NCBI RefSeq assembly: GCF_008630535.1
Contig: NZ_VWPH01000007.1
Coordinates: forward strand, 248,001 to 312,000
From: Saccharopolyspora hirsuta
GTDB lineage: Bacteria; Actinomycetota; Actinomycetes; Mycobacteriales; Pseudonocardiaceae
DNA length: 64,000 bases
Direction: 5' to 3'
The translations under genes and the position numbers were made by a program. A model generated the notes under the pieces. That model worked only from the letters and a program-made list of their open reading frames with translations, was not told the origin of the DNA and ran no database searches. Below, piece after piece: positions 51,535 through 60,647 of this stretch. The stretch's first letter is position 1. Every line of letters begins with the position of its first letter.

Positions 51535-52863
51535 ATGGTCGGCATGCGGAGGTGGGTGCTGCACATGGACATGGATGCGTTCTTCGCATCCGTGGAGCAG
51601 CTGACCCGCCCCACCGTGCGGGGTCGTCCGGTGCTGGTCGGCGGGCTCGGCCCGCGCGGGACCGTGGCCGGTGCCAGCTACGAGGCGCGCGAGTACGGGG
51701 CGCGCTCGGCGATGCCGATGGCCGAAGCACGGCGGCGCTGTCCGGTGGCGGTGGTGCTGCCGCCGCGGTTCCGCGTCTACCAGGCGGTGAGCGCGCGGGT
51801 GCTGGGCATCGTGCGGGAGGTGTCCGACGTCGTCGAGCAGGTGTCGGTGGACGAGGCGTTCCTGGAGCCCTCCGAGCTGGCCGGGGCGCCGACCGAGCGG
51901 GTCGAGCACTTCGCGACGCAGCTGCGCGCGCGGGTGCAGCGCGAGGTCGGGGTGACCGCGTCGATCGGCGCCGGGCCGGGCAAGCAGCTCGCCAAGATCG
52001 CCTCCGACCTGGCCAAGCCGGACGGGATGCTGGTGGTGCCCGCCGAGGAGCAGCTGGAGCTGCTGTCGGCGCTGCCGGTGCGCAAGATGTGGGGCATCGG
52101 CCCGGTGACCGAGTCCAAGCTGCACCGCATCGGGGTGCACACCATCGGGGAGCTGGCCGCGCTGCACCTGGGCGACGTGGTCTCGCTGCTGGGGCAGGCG
52201 CACGGGACCGAGCTGCACCGGCTGGCGCACGGCATCGACGAGCGCCCGGTGGCCGAGCGGGCCGAGGCCAAGCAGGTCAGCGCGGAGACCACCTTCGACG
52301 TCGACATCACCGATCAGGCCGAGCTGCTCTCGGAGGTGCTCGGGGTCGCCGAGTCGGCGCACCGCCGGCTGGTGTCGTCCGGCCGGGCGGCGCGCACGGT
52401 GACGATCAAGGTGCGCGACTCCGACTTCACCACGATCAGCCGGGCCGCGACCTTCACCTCGGCGACCAGCGACTTCGGTGCGCTGTCCGCGGCGGCGCGG
52501 CGGCTGCTGCCGGTCGCGGTCCCGCCCGGCACGCCGGTGCGGCTGGTCGGGGTGTCCTACTCGGGGCTGGCGACCTCCGAGCAGGAGCCGCTCTTCGACA
52601 ACCCCGCCGACCAGGGCGGACCGGCCGAACCCGCACCGCAGCCGGTGGTCCGGACCGCACCGGAGCCGGAGATCCGGCAGTGGCGGGCCGGGGACGACGT
52701 GGCGCACGCGGAGTTCGGGCACGGCTGGGTCCAGGGCGCCGGGCACGGCCGGGTGACGGTGCGGTTCGAGACCGCGACCACCGGGCGCGGGGTGGCCAGG
52801 ACCTTCGCCGTCGACGACCCGCAGCTGAGCGCGGCCGATCCGCTGGACAGCCTCGGCTGGTGA
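51535..52863 (+). CDS. dinB: DNA polymerase IV (Y family)
   Basis: The 442-residue protein has catalytic-site motifs [14 protein letters not shown] and [32 protein letters not shown] in the palm, HhH pairs in the thumb ([20 protein letters not shown]), and the little-finger segment. It ends with an extra [20 protein letters not shown] domain found in actinobacterial members. It is a translesion polymerase. ATG 51535 has no strong ribosome site; ATG 51544 is a close alternative. Confidence 0.95.
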   Translation: MVGMRRWVLHMDMDAFFASVEQLTRPTVRGRPVLVGGLGPRGTVAGASYEAREYGARSAMPMAEARRRCPVAVVLPPRFRVYQAVSARVLGIVREVSDVVEQVSVDEAFLEPSELAGAPTERVEHFATQLRARVQREVGVTASIGAGPGKQLAKIASDLAKPDGMLVVPAEEQLELLSALPVRKMWGIGPVTESKLHRIGVHTIGELAALHLGDVVSLLGQAHGTELHRLAHGIDERPVAERAEAKQVSAETTFDVDITDQAELLSEVLGVAESAHRRLVSSGRAARTVTIKVRDSDFTTISRAATFTSATSDFGALSAAARRLLPVAVPPGTPVRLVGVSYSGLATSEQEPLFDNPADQGGPAEPAPQPVVRTAPEPEIRQWRAGDDVAHAEFGHGWVQGAGHGRVTVRFETATTGRGVARTFAVDDPQLSAADPLDSLGW

Positions 52864-53625
52864 TCAGTCCTGCGGCTTGGGCAGCTGGCGGCGGTAGTGG
52901 CCGACCCACTTCTGCGGGGCGACGTCCTGCACCGCTGCTTCCAGGGTCTTCGGCAGCCTGCTGAACGGCGGGAGGTGGAACCGGTAGCGCTCGCCGGGCA
53001 TGCCGGGCATCGACGCCGGTTCGGTGACCCGCCAGCGCTCCAGCTCCGGGTGCCGCGCGGCGAAGCCCGGGTCGGCCGGGTAGAACTCCAGCGCCTGGCG
53101 GCGCTCGGGGGCGACCGGGCGGCGGTGCTGGATCCACGGCAGGGTGCCGATGCCGACGGCCTTGATCTCGTCCCACGCCACGCCGAAGACCTCACCGGAG
53201 GTGCGCGCGTAGAAGCCGCTCCGGTCGATCAGGAAGCCGCGGCCGTTGAGCACGCCGCGGGAGCCCGCGATGAACCACACGAAGATCACGCCGAAGACGA
53301 GCTGCCAGATCCACAGCCCGACGCTGCTGCCCTGGTTGACCAGGGTCGCCGCGATCAGCACCGTGCACAGCCCGCTGATGCCACCGCCGATGAGCAGCGC
53401 TTTGAAGCTGCTGGCGCTGACGTCGACGTCCCGCGCGTCGGCGCCGAGGACGGTCGGCCGGTGCCCGGGGCCCGGCTGCACCCGGGTGGCCGGTTCCTGC
53501 ACCGCGGCGCGCTCCGAGGTGTAGCGGGCGGTGGTGCGCCCGTCGAGCGGGCGAGCGGGCACCGTCTGCCGCTGCTGGTTGTCGACCCGGTCGGCGCGTT
53601 CCCATCCCCCTGGAAGCCACTTCAT
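52864..53625 (-). CDS. Membrane protein with PH-like C-terminal region, function unknown
   Basis: The 253-residue protein has an N-terminal charged region of about 70 residues, two hydrophobic segments (ALLIGGGISGLCTVLIAAT, GLWIWQLVFGVIFVWFIAG), and a soluble C-terminal part (GFLIDRSGFYARTSGEVFGV-AWDEIKAVGIG) like bacterial PH domains. No specific function is recognised. It is tail-to-tail with dinB. ATG 53625 has GGG-rich bases upstream. Confidence 0.78.
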   Translation of the reverse strand: MKWLPGGWERADRVDNQQRQTVPARPLDGRTTARYTSERAAVQEPATRVQPGPGHRPTVLGADARDVDVSASSFKALLIGGGISGLCTVLIAATLVNQGSSVGLWIWQLVFGVIFVWFIAGSRGVLNGRGFLIDRSGFYARTSGEVFGVAWDEIKAVGIGTLPWIQHRRPVAPERRQALEFYPADPGFAARHPELERWRVTEPASMPGMPGERYRFHLPPFSRLPKTLEAAVQDVAPQKWVGHYRRQLPKPQD

Positions 53626-53706
53626 GCCGCCCAGGGTAGTCCCGAACGTCCTAGTTGATCACGGTTGTGGCCCGATTTCCGGGTCGGCCTCGGGGTGTTC
53701 TCAGGG

Positions 53707-54894
53707 TCAGGCCGTCGGGACCCGGAGGATCAGCGCGTCGCCCTGACCGCCGCCGCCGCACAGCGCGGCCGCGCCGACCCCGCCGCCGCGGCGCTTGAGC
53801 TCCAGCGCCAGGTGCAGCGCCAGCCGCGCGCCGGACATGCCGATCGGGTGGCCGAGGGCGATCGCCCCGCCGTTGACGTTGACCTTCTCCTCGTCGATGC
53901 CCAGCGCGCGGGTGGAGACGATGCCCACCGCGGCGAAGGCCTCGTTGATCTCCACCAGGTCCAGGTCCGCGGCGTCGATGCCCGCCTTGGCGCAGGCGGC
54001 CTTGATCGCGTTGGACGGCTGCTCGTGCAGGCTGGCGTCCGGGCCTGCGACGACGCCGTGCGCGCCGATCTCGGCGATCCAGGTCAGCCCCAGCTCCTCG
54101 GCCTTGGCCTTGCTCATCACCACGACCGCGGCCGCGCCGTCGGAGATCTGCGACGCCGAACCGGCGGTGATGGTGCCGTCGGAGGCGAACGCCGGGCGCA
54201 GCTTGGCCAGCGACTCGGCGGTGGTGTCCGGGCGGACGCCCTCGTCGGCGTCGACGACCAGCGGGTCGCCCTTGCGGCGCGGGACCTCCACCGGAACGAT
54301 CTCCTCGGCGAAGATGCCCTTCTCCGCCGCCGCGGCCGCGCGCTGGTGCGAGCGGGCCGCGAACGCGTCCTGCTCCTCGCGGGTCACCCCGTGGCGGGCG
54401 TTGTGCTTCTCGGTGGACAGCCCCATCGCGACCTGGTCGAACGCGCAGAACAGGCCGTCGTGGGCCATGTGGTCGAGCATCTGCACGTCGCCGTACTTGA
54501 AGCCCTCGCGCGAACCGGTCAGCAGGTGCGGGGCCTGGGTCATCGACTCCTGACCACCGGCCACCACGACGTCGAACTCACCGGCCCGGATCAGCTGGTC
54601 GGCCAGCGCGACCGCGTCCAGCCCGGACAGGCACACCTTGTTGATGGTCAGCGCGGGCACGTCCATCGGGATCCCGGCGGCGACCGCGGCCTGCCGCGCG
54701 GGGATCTGCCCGGCGCCGGCGGTCAGCACCTGCCCCATGATCGTGTACTGGACCTGGTCGGGGCGGACCCCGGCGCGCTCCAGCGCGGCCTTGATCGCGA
54801 ACCCGCCGAGCTGGGCGCCGGAGAAGTCCTTGAGCGACCCGAGCAGTCGCCCCATCGGGGTCCGCGCACCAGCCACGATCACCGAACTGCCCAC
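53707..54894 (-). CDS. Acetyl-CoA C-acetyltransferase (thiolase)
   Basis: A 395-residue thiolase. The active-site Cys88 is in [11 protein letters not shown], the histidine in [17 protein letters not shown], and the second cysteine in [11 protein letters not shown]. It condenses or cleaves acetoacetyl-CoA type substrates. GTG 54894 is preceded by GGAGG 6 bases upstream. It is monocistronic. It fits the fatty-acid enzymes elsewhere in the window (enoyl-CoA hydratase, ETF, acyl-CoA ligase), but they are not adjacent. Confidence 0.95.
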   Translation of the reverse strand: MGSSVIVAGARTPMGRLLGSLKDFSGAQLGGFAIKAALERAGVRPDQVQYTIMGQVLTAGAGQIPARQAAVAAGIPMDVPALTINKVCLSGLDAVALADQLIRAGEFDVVVAGGQESMTQAPHLLTGSREGFKYGDVQMLDHMAHDGLFCAFDQVAMGLSTEKHNARHGVTREEQDAFAARSHQRAAAAAEKGIFAEEIVPVEVPRRKGDPLVVDADEGVRPDTTAESLAKLRPAFASDGTITAGSASQISDGAAAVVVMSKAKAEELGLTWIAEIGAHGVVAGPDASLHEQPSNAIKAACAKAGIDAADLDLVEINEAFAAVGIVSTRALGIDEEKVNVNGGAIALGHPIGMSGARLALHLALELKRRGGGVGAAALCGGGGQGDALILRVPTA

Positions 54895-55020
54895 GACTAC
54901 CTCCCGGTCCTCGCCACGCCTCGTCGCGCCGCACCACCACCATCATGGCCCGGTGCGCACCACCGGGACCATACCCGCGATGACACCCGGTGCCGCCTGT
55001 GACGACTGCCATACGCGCCG

Positions 55021-55046
55021 GGTGACAGGAAGGTTCCCATGCGCAC
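55021..55046 (-). repeat. GGGAACCTTCCTG repeat between secreted protein and thiolase genes
   Basis: The last copy of the family in this window, minus strand, in the gap between the thiolase start and the end of the secreted-protein gene. Its 5' flank differs (GTGCGCAT rather than GCGAGNAN). Confidence 0.85.
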
Positions 55047-55092
55047 GCCTCCCCCGGCCCGCAGTGCCGCGGCGGCGCGGGTCGGGGGAGGC
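55047..55092 (-). terminator. GC hairpin after the secreted protein gene
   Basis: GCCTCCCCCG-g-CCCGC (55047-55062) pairs with GCGGG-t-CGGGGGAGGC (55077-55092), a 16 bp stem with one mismatch. It starts 8 bases after the stop codon on the minus strand. Confidence 0.8.
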
Positions 55093-55099
55093 GCTGCGG

Positions 55100-56104
55100 T
55101 CAGCAGTTGCCGCTGCCGGTCGTGGTGTCGCAGAGCCCGGATTCGGCTTCCCAGGTGAGCTTGGTCCTGGCGTTGACGCCGAGCTCGCGGGAGGCCGAGA
55201 CGTCGGTCTTCGCGCCGGAGTCGGCCTTGAGCCAGTAGCGGACCTCGTAGTCCTTTCCGGACTTGGTGTAGGTGAAGACGTAGAACGGGTCCGGGACGGG
55301 CGCGGGGCCGTAGTCCGGGGCGGTCCAGGCGTCCTCGCCCTGCGCCGAGCTCGGGTCGACGTACAGGCAGTCGTACTCGGCGCCCTCGTAGGTGCAGGTG
55401 CGCATCTCGGCCCCGCCGTAGCGGGTGACGGTGGGGTCCTTGACCACGCCGTCGGCCTTCAGCCGCTCGTAGATCGACTCGCAGGCGCCCTGGTCGCAGG
55501 CGTGCCAGTCCTTCCAGGCGGCGGCGCGGGCCTGGGCCGCGGTGGAGCCGCCGCCGATCGCGGTGCAGTACTTGCCGACGATGTACGGGGCCATCTTCTG
55601 CGCCGCGCCGACCGAGTCGATGGCGGTCGCGGCGGTTTCGTCGGCGCCGAGACCGGCGGAGTCGAGCTGCCAGACGCCGACGCCGGGGTTGAAGAACAGT
55701 CCCTTCGCGCGCTGCTCGGGGTCGGCGAGGGAGGTCTGGTCGTCGTAGCGGGACAGCGTCATCGGCGACGGCGAGTCCCCGGACCCGGACACCTCCGGCC
55801 AGGTCGGCGACAGCACCAGGTTGGTGGCGTCCTCGGCGCTGATCTCGCAGGAGGCCTTGCCCGCCGCGTCGGCGGCGGCCGAGCTCACCGCTTCGTAGGG
55901 TTCCGCGCCGAACTTCAGCTCCCCGAGCCGGACCCACGCCCGCTCGCGGCGCAGGTCGTCGGCCCTCGGGTTGTCCCCTCCCCCGCCGCTGGGCGTGCCG
56001 CCGCCGCCCGCGGCCAGGGCGGGCACGCCGAGGCCCAGCACCAGTCCGAACGACGCCAGCAGCACTGCGGTTCTGCGGCCCGGTCCACGTTGCCTTCTTG
56101 CCAT
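55100..56104 (-). CDS. Secreted protein of unknown function
   Basis: This 334-residue protein has a Sec signal (RRTAVLLASFGLVLGLGVPA ending ALA-A) and a Gly-rich linker. The mature part has NPGVGVWQLDSAGLGADETA, MAPYIVGKYCTAIGGG and AWKDWHACDQGACESIYERL, then a beta-rich end with several Cys (TCTYEGAEYDCLYVD). The WQLD and Cys pattern hints at a cell-wall or lysozyme-like function, but I do not recognise a family. ATG 56104 has GAGAGGGG upstream. Confidence 0.82.
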   Translation of the reverse strand: MARRQRGPGRRTAVLLASFGLVLGLGVPALAAGGGGTPSGGGGDNPRADDLRRERAWVRLGELKFGAEPYEAVSSAAADAAGKASCEISAEDATNLVLSPTWPEVSGSGDSPSPMTLSRYDDQTSLADPEQRAKGLFFNPGVGVWQLDSAGLGADETAATAIDSVGAAQKMAPYIVGKYCTAIGGGSTAAQARAAAWKDWHACDQGACESIYERLKADGVVKDPTVTRYGGAEMRTCTYEGAEYDCLYVDPSSAQGEDAWTAPDYGPAPVPDPFYVFTYTKSGKDYEVRYWLKADSGAKTDVSASRELGVNARTKLTWEAESGLCDTTTGSGNC

Positions 56105-56235
56105 GTGCGCCCCTCTCACGTGAATCAGCCACATGCTGGTGCGAAGCAAGGTCACCCGACTCCGCCCATCGGGGCAATTCGATCTTCCGTTTTCCACGCT
56201 TTTCCCAGCCCTGCGGGCGCGGCTAGGCTGCGGGC

Positions 56236-56682
56236 ATGCGAGCGGAACTCAGCGGTCTGGTCACCGCGGTCGACCACGTGGGCATCGCGGTCGCGGACCT
56301 GGAGGCGGCGATCGCCTTCCACCGGGACACCTTCGGCCTGGAGGTCGCCCACTCCGAGGTCAACGAGGAGCAGGGCGTGCACGAGGCGATGCTGCGGGCC
56401 CCGGGCGACGCGACGGGCGCGACCCAGCTGCAGCTGCTCGCACCGCTGCGGGAGGACTCGGCGATCGCGAAGTTCCTGGACCGCAGCGGTCCCGGCCTGC
56501 AGCAGCTGGCGTTCCGGGTGACCGACGTCGAGGCCGCCATGTCCGCGCTGCGCGCCAAGGGCCTGCGCCTGCTCTACGACGAGCCGCGCCGCGGCACCGC
56601 GAACAGCCGGATCAACTTCGTGCACCCCAAGGACGCCGGGGGCGTGCTCGTCGAACTCGTGGAGCCCGCCGACCACGCGTGA
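56236..56682 (+). CDS. mce: Methylmalonyl-CoA epimerase
   Basis: A 148-residue VOC-fold protein. VDHVGIAVADLEAAIAFHRD, HEAMLRAPGDATGATQLQLL, GPGLQQLAFRVTDVEAAM and VHPKDAGGVLVELVEP match epimerases that convert (S)- to (R)-methylmalonyl-CoA, with the metal His/Gln/His/Glu set visible. It serves propionyl-CoA metabolism and polyketide extender supply. A mutase is not in the window. The start ATG 56236 is typical. Confidence 0.9.
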   Translation: MRAELSGLVTAVDHVGIAVADLEAAIAFHRDTFGLEVAHSEVNEEQGVHEAMLRAPGDATGATQLQLLAPLREDSAIAKFLDRSGPGLQQLAFRVTDVEAAMSALRAKGLRLLYDEPRRGTANSRINFVHPKDAGGVLVELVEPADHA

Positions 56683-56719
56683 GCGGCGACGGCGGTTCTT
56701 GCGACCATCGCCGCTCACG
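56678..56719. terminator. Hairpin between the epimerase and penicillin-acylase genes
   Basis: CGTGAGCGGCGA (56678-56689) pairs with TCGCCGCTCACG (56708-56719), 12 bp with an 18-base loop, in the convergent gap. Confidence 0.65.
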
Positions 56720-56724
56720 AGCGG

Positions 56725-59112
56725 TCAGGCGGGCAGCAGCTGCACCCAGCGCTCGGCGATGCTCTCCACCGCCTCCCGGCTGTAGGCGAGGGGGAAGTAC
56801 TCGCCGGTCCGCCACCGCTCGGCGAGGTCGCGGTAGTGCGGGTCGTCCGGGTCGCCGGACTGGCCCGGGGTGTTCACCGCGACCGACGAGTCCCAGTCGC
56901 CGACGTCCAGCACCATCCGGAACGACGGGCCGTTGGTCTGCCGGAAGTCGCTGGTCCGGTAGGAGGACTGGTTGACGGTGTCCGGGGAGCCGCCGCGCGG
57001 CAGCGGGCCGACGTCGAAGCGGGCCCGGTCGACCGCGTTGAACGCCGCCGACGCCGGGTGCTGGAAGAAGCTGTGCTGCAGCTCCCCCCACTTCCAGGTC
57101 CGCTCGCCCCGCCCCAGCAGCTCCCGCACCTCCGCGTAGGCCGAGCGCAGGGTGTCCAGCAGCAGCCGGTCGCGGGCGGCCGCGTCCGGCAGCCACCGGC
57201 CCGGGTTCTCCAGCTCGTCGAGCAGCACCAGGGTGTCGGCGTCCTCGATGATCTCGGCCGCCTTCGGCACCGCGGCCCGCACGAACCCCGGTCCGAGGTG
57301 CTTGGACAGCCACACCTCGAACAGCGCCGCCGGACCGGAGTCGGCCGCTTCCACCGCGTCCCAGCCCCGCAGCATGCGCAGCGCGCGGCGCAGGTCGGAC
57401 TCGCCGCTGTCCACTCCGGACAGCAGCGCGATCAGCCTGCGCGCCGGGATGGACAGCTGGTCGTTCTGCAGCTGCTGCGAGTCGGCGATGGTGTGCCTGC
57501 GCTGGCGGGACAGCACTTCGACGATCCGCTGGTGGCGGAACGGGTTGGTCCACTCGTAGCCGAGCCCGAGGCCCTGGTGCTCCGGCGGCAGGTTGAACTG
57601 GTTGGCGGTGGCGATGAACCCCTCCGCCGGGTTGAGACGTCGCGGCAGGTCGTCGCCGGAGCGGAAGCCGTCCCACTCGTAGCGGCCGTCGCCGGGCACC
57701 GGCAGCAGGCCGTCGTAGCCGACGCGCTTGGGCGCCAGCCCGCCGGGCACCCAGCCGATGTTGCCGTCCACGTCGGCGTAGACCTGGTTCTCCGTGGGCG
57801 CGCCCCAGTTGCGCATGGCGCGGGTGAACTCGTCGAAGTTGCGGGCCCGCATGTAGGCGACGCTGCCGAAGTACGGGGACATGCCCGGCTCCAGCCACGC
57901 GGTGCGCACCGCGTAAGCGAGGTTGCGCTGCTCGTCGACGTGGATCACCGGGCCGTGCCGGGTGAAGGCCAGCTCGACGGTGCGCGCCGCCTCGTCGCGC
58001 ACCTCGACCTGCTCGCGCAGCACCGACATCGCCTCCCAGCCGCCCTGGTAGCGGTAGCGGCGGCGGTCGGCCGGGTCGAGCTCGTAGACGTACAGGTCCT
58101 CCTGGTCCATCGGGAAGATGGTCAGCCCGAAGGCGACGGTTCCGTTGTGCCCGATGGAGATCCCCGGCAGCGCGGGCTCCCCGGCGCCGATCACGTCCAG
58201 GCCGGGCGCGGACAGGTGCGCGAGGTAGCGCAGCGACGGCGCCGAGTAGGCGCGGTGCGGGTCGTTGGCCAGGATCGGGCGCCCGGTGGCGGTGCGCTCG
58301 CCGCTGATCACCCAGTTGTTGCTGCCCTCGGTGGCCGGGTCGCGGACCACCGACTTGCGGATCCGGCCCTCGGCGAACTCCACCTCCTGGGTGGCCAGGT
58401 CGAAGACCTCCAGCACGTCGTCGGGCAGCGCGCACGGGTCGAAGCCGTCGGGCACCACCGTCCGGTGGTCCGGCTGCAGGCCCTGCCGGACCTGGTCGGC
58501 GTCCACCCCGGCGGCGCAGGCGACCCGGGCGCGCTTGACCTCGCTGGTCAGGTTGCGGGTCAGGCCGTGGCTGCGGATGCGCACCACGTCCGCCGGTTCC
58601 CAGCGGTCCGGCCGGTAGCCGAGGACGCCGAACTCGGCGGGCAGCTGCTCGGGGTGCTCGTCGAGCCAGTCGAGGTAGGCGTTGATCCCGGCGGTGAACC
58701 GGGCGGCGATCCGCTGCGCGTCCGGCGAGTAGCGCGCCCACTCCACGTCCATGTCGCCCCGGTACAGGAACAACCGGGTGGCCCGGTCCTGCGGCACGTA
58801 GTCGGGTCCGAGCACCTCGGCGAGCTTGCCGAGCCCGCGGCGCCGCCACAGGTCGATCTGGAACAGCCGCTCGCGGGCGGCGTTGAAGCCCTGCGCGAGG
58901 AAGACGTCGTCCTCGTCGCGGGCGTAGATGTGCGGCACGCCGTAGCGGTCCACGATCAGCTCCACCGGCGCCCGCAGCCCCCGCACCCGGTAATGCGCCC
59001 GGTTCGGCGCCGCATCCGCGGTGGCGCCCGCCATCACCCCAGCTCCCGCGATGCCGACCGCCGCGGCGACGAGGCCCTGTCTCCGGGAGAACCGCACCTG
59101 ATCAACGCCCAC
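56725..59112 (-). CDS. Penicillin acylase family protein (Ntn hydrolase), exported
   Basis: About 795 residues. The N-terminal signal carries twin Arg (SRRQGLVAAAVGIAGAG), so Tat export is likely. The small-subunit region has VDRYGVPHIYARDEDDVFLAQGF. Autocleavage would occur at the Ser of EGSNNWVISG (Ser264), whose N-terminus becomes the nucleophile, followed by NDPHRAYSAPSLRYLAHLSA. Such enzymes hydrolyse beta-lactam side chains or acyl-homoserine lactones and other amides. GTG 59112 was chosen from the GGGAGG site; ATG 59127 is an alternative. It is downstream of a TetR gene on the same strand. Confidence 0.9.
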   Translation of the reverse strand: MGVDQVRFSRRQGLVAAAVGIAGAGVMAGATADAAPNRAHYRVRGLRAPVELIVDRYGVPHIYARDEDDVFLAQGFNAARERLFQIDLWRRRGLGKLAEVLGPDYVPQDRATRLFLYRGDMDVEWARYSPDAQRIAARFTAGINAYLDWLDEHPEQLPAEFGVLGYRPDRWEPADVVRIRSHGLTRNLTSEVKRARVACAAGVDADQVRQGLQPDHRTVVPDGFDPCALPDDVLEVFDLATQEVEFAEGRIRKSVVRDPATEGSNNWVISGERTATGRPILANDPHRAYSAPSLRYLAHLSAPGLDVIGAGEPALPGISIGHNGTVAFGLTIFPMDQEDLYVYELDPADRRRYRYQGGWEAMSVLREQVEVRDEAARTVELAFTRHGPVIHVDEQRNLAYAVRTAWLEPGMSPYFGSVAYMRARNFDEFTRAMRNWGAPTENQVYADVDGNIGWVPGGLAPKRVGYDGLLPVPGDGRYEWDGFRSGDDLPRRLNPAEGFIATANQFNLPPEHQGLGLGYEWTNPFRHQRIVEVLSRQRRHTIADSQQLQNDQLSIPARRLIALLSGVDSGESDLRRALRMLRGWDAVEAADSGPAALFEVWLSKHLGPGFVRAAVPKAAEIIEDADTLVLLDELENPGRWLPDAAARDRLLLDTLRSAYAEVRELLGRGERTWKWGELQHSFFQHPASAAFNAVDRARFDVGPLPRGGSPDTVNQSSYRTSDFRQTNGPSFRMVLDVGDWDSSVAVNTPGQSGDPDDPHYRDLAERWRTGEYFPLAYSREAVESIAERWVQLLPA

Positions 59113-59200
59113 CACAACCTCCCGCATCGACCGACTGCAGGAGTTTTTAGCGCGGGCAACGACCTTTCACAAGACTGAAGAGAATTCAGATATGTGGTGC

Positions 59201-59845
59201 TCAGGCGGGTTTGACCTTCCTCGGCTTGCCGACGCCCGACTCCAGGGCGCGGGCGATGAACCCGATCTCGCGATCCAGCTCGTCGTCGTGCGCGCCGTGC
59301 CGGGCCAGCGAGTGCCGGTGGTTGACCACCCGCGCCAGCAGCAGCGCGGCGGTGTCGATGTCGCCACCGGCCAGGCCCGGGGGCAGCGCCAGCTCGATCA
59401 CCCCGCGGATCTGCTCGACCACGTGCCGGAACCGCTGCTGCAGCGCCTCCCGGACCGCGACGTGCGTGTCCGCCTCCCGCCACAGCAGGTGGCTGAGCAG
59501 CGGCGACGCCTCCAACCGGGCGTCCAGCTCGCGCACCAGCCTGCGCAGGCTGCCCGCGACGTCACCGCGCACCGCGACCCGGTCGGACACCACCGGGTCG
59601 TCGGGCAGCCGGTCGACCAGCGCGGTCAGCAGGTCCTGCTTGCGGCGGAAGTAGTAGTGGATGAGCCCCTTCGGCACCTCGGCCCGCTCCGCGATCCGCG
59701 ACGTCGGCGTGGCCTCGAAACCGTGCTCGGCGAACAGCTCACCGGCCGCCTCGAGGATCCGCTCCCGCGCGGAGGCACCGTCGTCCGCGGGCCGCCCGGA
59801 GTCCGAAGTGGACCCCCGCGCGCCGGAGCCGCGAGCCTGAGCCAT
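59201..59845 (-). CDS. TetR family regulator
   Basis: The 214-residue product has a disordered Gly/Ser-rich N-terminus, then the HTH ARERILEAAGELFAEHGFEA-TPTSRIAERAEVPKGLIHYY and FRRKQDLLTALVDRLP. It precedes the penicillin-acylase gene by 88 bases on the same strand and may control it. ATG 59845 has GGGAGG 9 bases upstream. The ligand is unknown. Confidence 0.9.
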   Translation of the reverse strand: MAQARGSGARGSTSDSGRPADDGASARERILEAAGELFAEHGFEATPTSRIAERAEVPKGLIHYYFRRKQDLLTALVDRLPDDPVVSDRVAVRGDVAGSLRRLVRELDARLEASPLLSHLLWREADTHVAVREALQQRFRHVVEQIRGVIELALPPGLAGGDIDTAALLLARVVNHRHSLARHGAHDDELDREIGFIARALESGVGKPRKVKPA

Positions 59846-59954
59846 CAACCCGACCTCCCACCGCCTGCGCACCGGCGAGGCGCGCGGCCCGGAGACTACC
59901 GCCGGGCCGCGCGCCCGCCGCACCGTGAGCGCTGCACCCGCTCACGCACCGCCG

Positions 59955-60338
59955 TCAGTGCTGACCGGCGATCCCGCGGTGCGCGGCGTTGGCCTCCGGG
60001 AGCGCGGCCGCGCCGGCGAGCACCGCCAGCACACCGACGATCCAGGAGGTCCACGAGGCCCCCATGAGCGCGGAGTACCCGAGGACCCACGGCGAGATGA
60101 ACAGCAGCGCGCCGAGCAGCATGTGGCAGTACTCGCTGGTCATCGACCCGGGCATGGCCAACGACCAGACGCTGGCCAGCACCAGCAGCGCACCCAGCAC
60201 GATCATCGCGGACATCGCCGCCCCGTTCGTCGGCGTCCACAGGGTCCCGATGATCAGGTAGGCGCCCAGCACCACCCCGACCCAGTCCTGCCAGCGAACC
60301 CACGGCTTCGCAGTCGAACCGCTAGACCTGTCGGCCAC
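59955..60338 (-). CDS. SPW repeat membrane protein
   Basis: A 127-residue protein with four hydrophobic segments in two repeats (VRWQDWVGVVLGAYLIIGTL, MIVLGALLVLASVWSLAM, MLLGALLFISPWVLGYSAL, TSWIVGVLAVLAGAAAL), including the SPW motif of PF03779. Function unknown. The GTG at 60338 is 8 bases after a GGAGG; GTG 60347 is less likely. It is divergent from the DivIVA-domain gene across 309 bases that hold a hairpin at 60435-60465 and no other gene. Confidence 0.88.
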   Translation of the reverse strand: MADRSSGSTAKPWVRWQDWVGVVLGAYLIIGTLWTPTNGAAMSAMIVLGALLVLASVWSLAMPGSMTSEYCHMLLGALLFISPWVLGYSALMGASWTSWIVGVLAVLAGAAALPEANAAHRGIAGQH

Positions 60339-60434
60339 GTCGATCACCTCCACTGAGCACGACCAACAACTCCATTGCACGCTTGGTTGGCCAGCCGGTC
60401 AAGTGCCCTCCGGCGAATCCCGGCGGCCGGGCGC

Positions 60435-60465
60435 GACCCCCGGGGACGTGATCAGCCCGGGGGTC
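60435..60465. other. Inverted repeat in the SPW-DivIVA gap
   Basis: GACCCCCGGG (60435-60444) pairs with CCCGGGGGTC (60456-60465) around 11 bases. A second imperfect stem lies near 60491-60541. It may be a terminator or regulatory structure in the 5' region of the DivIVA-domain gene. Confidence 0.45.
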
Positions 60466-60647
60466 CTCGGTTTGTCTGGTTCATCACCTCCGGCCCGCCA
60501 CCCGGTCGGGGGTCGGGCGCTTTCCGTTGGCGGGGCCGGGTGTTGGGCGACACGCCCGGCGGCGGCTCGCGGGCGCGGCGCGGAAAATCCGGCTGATACG
60601 CGCCACACCTCCCACAACAACGTCGTCTTCCAGGTAGCTTGGTTGCC

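Noticed and set aside
53665-55002. Plus-strand frame opposite the thiolase
   Set aside because: It is antisense to a clear thiolase with all catalytic motifs.
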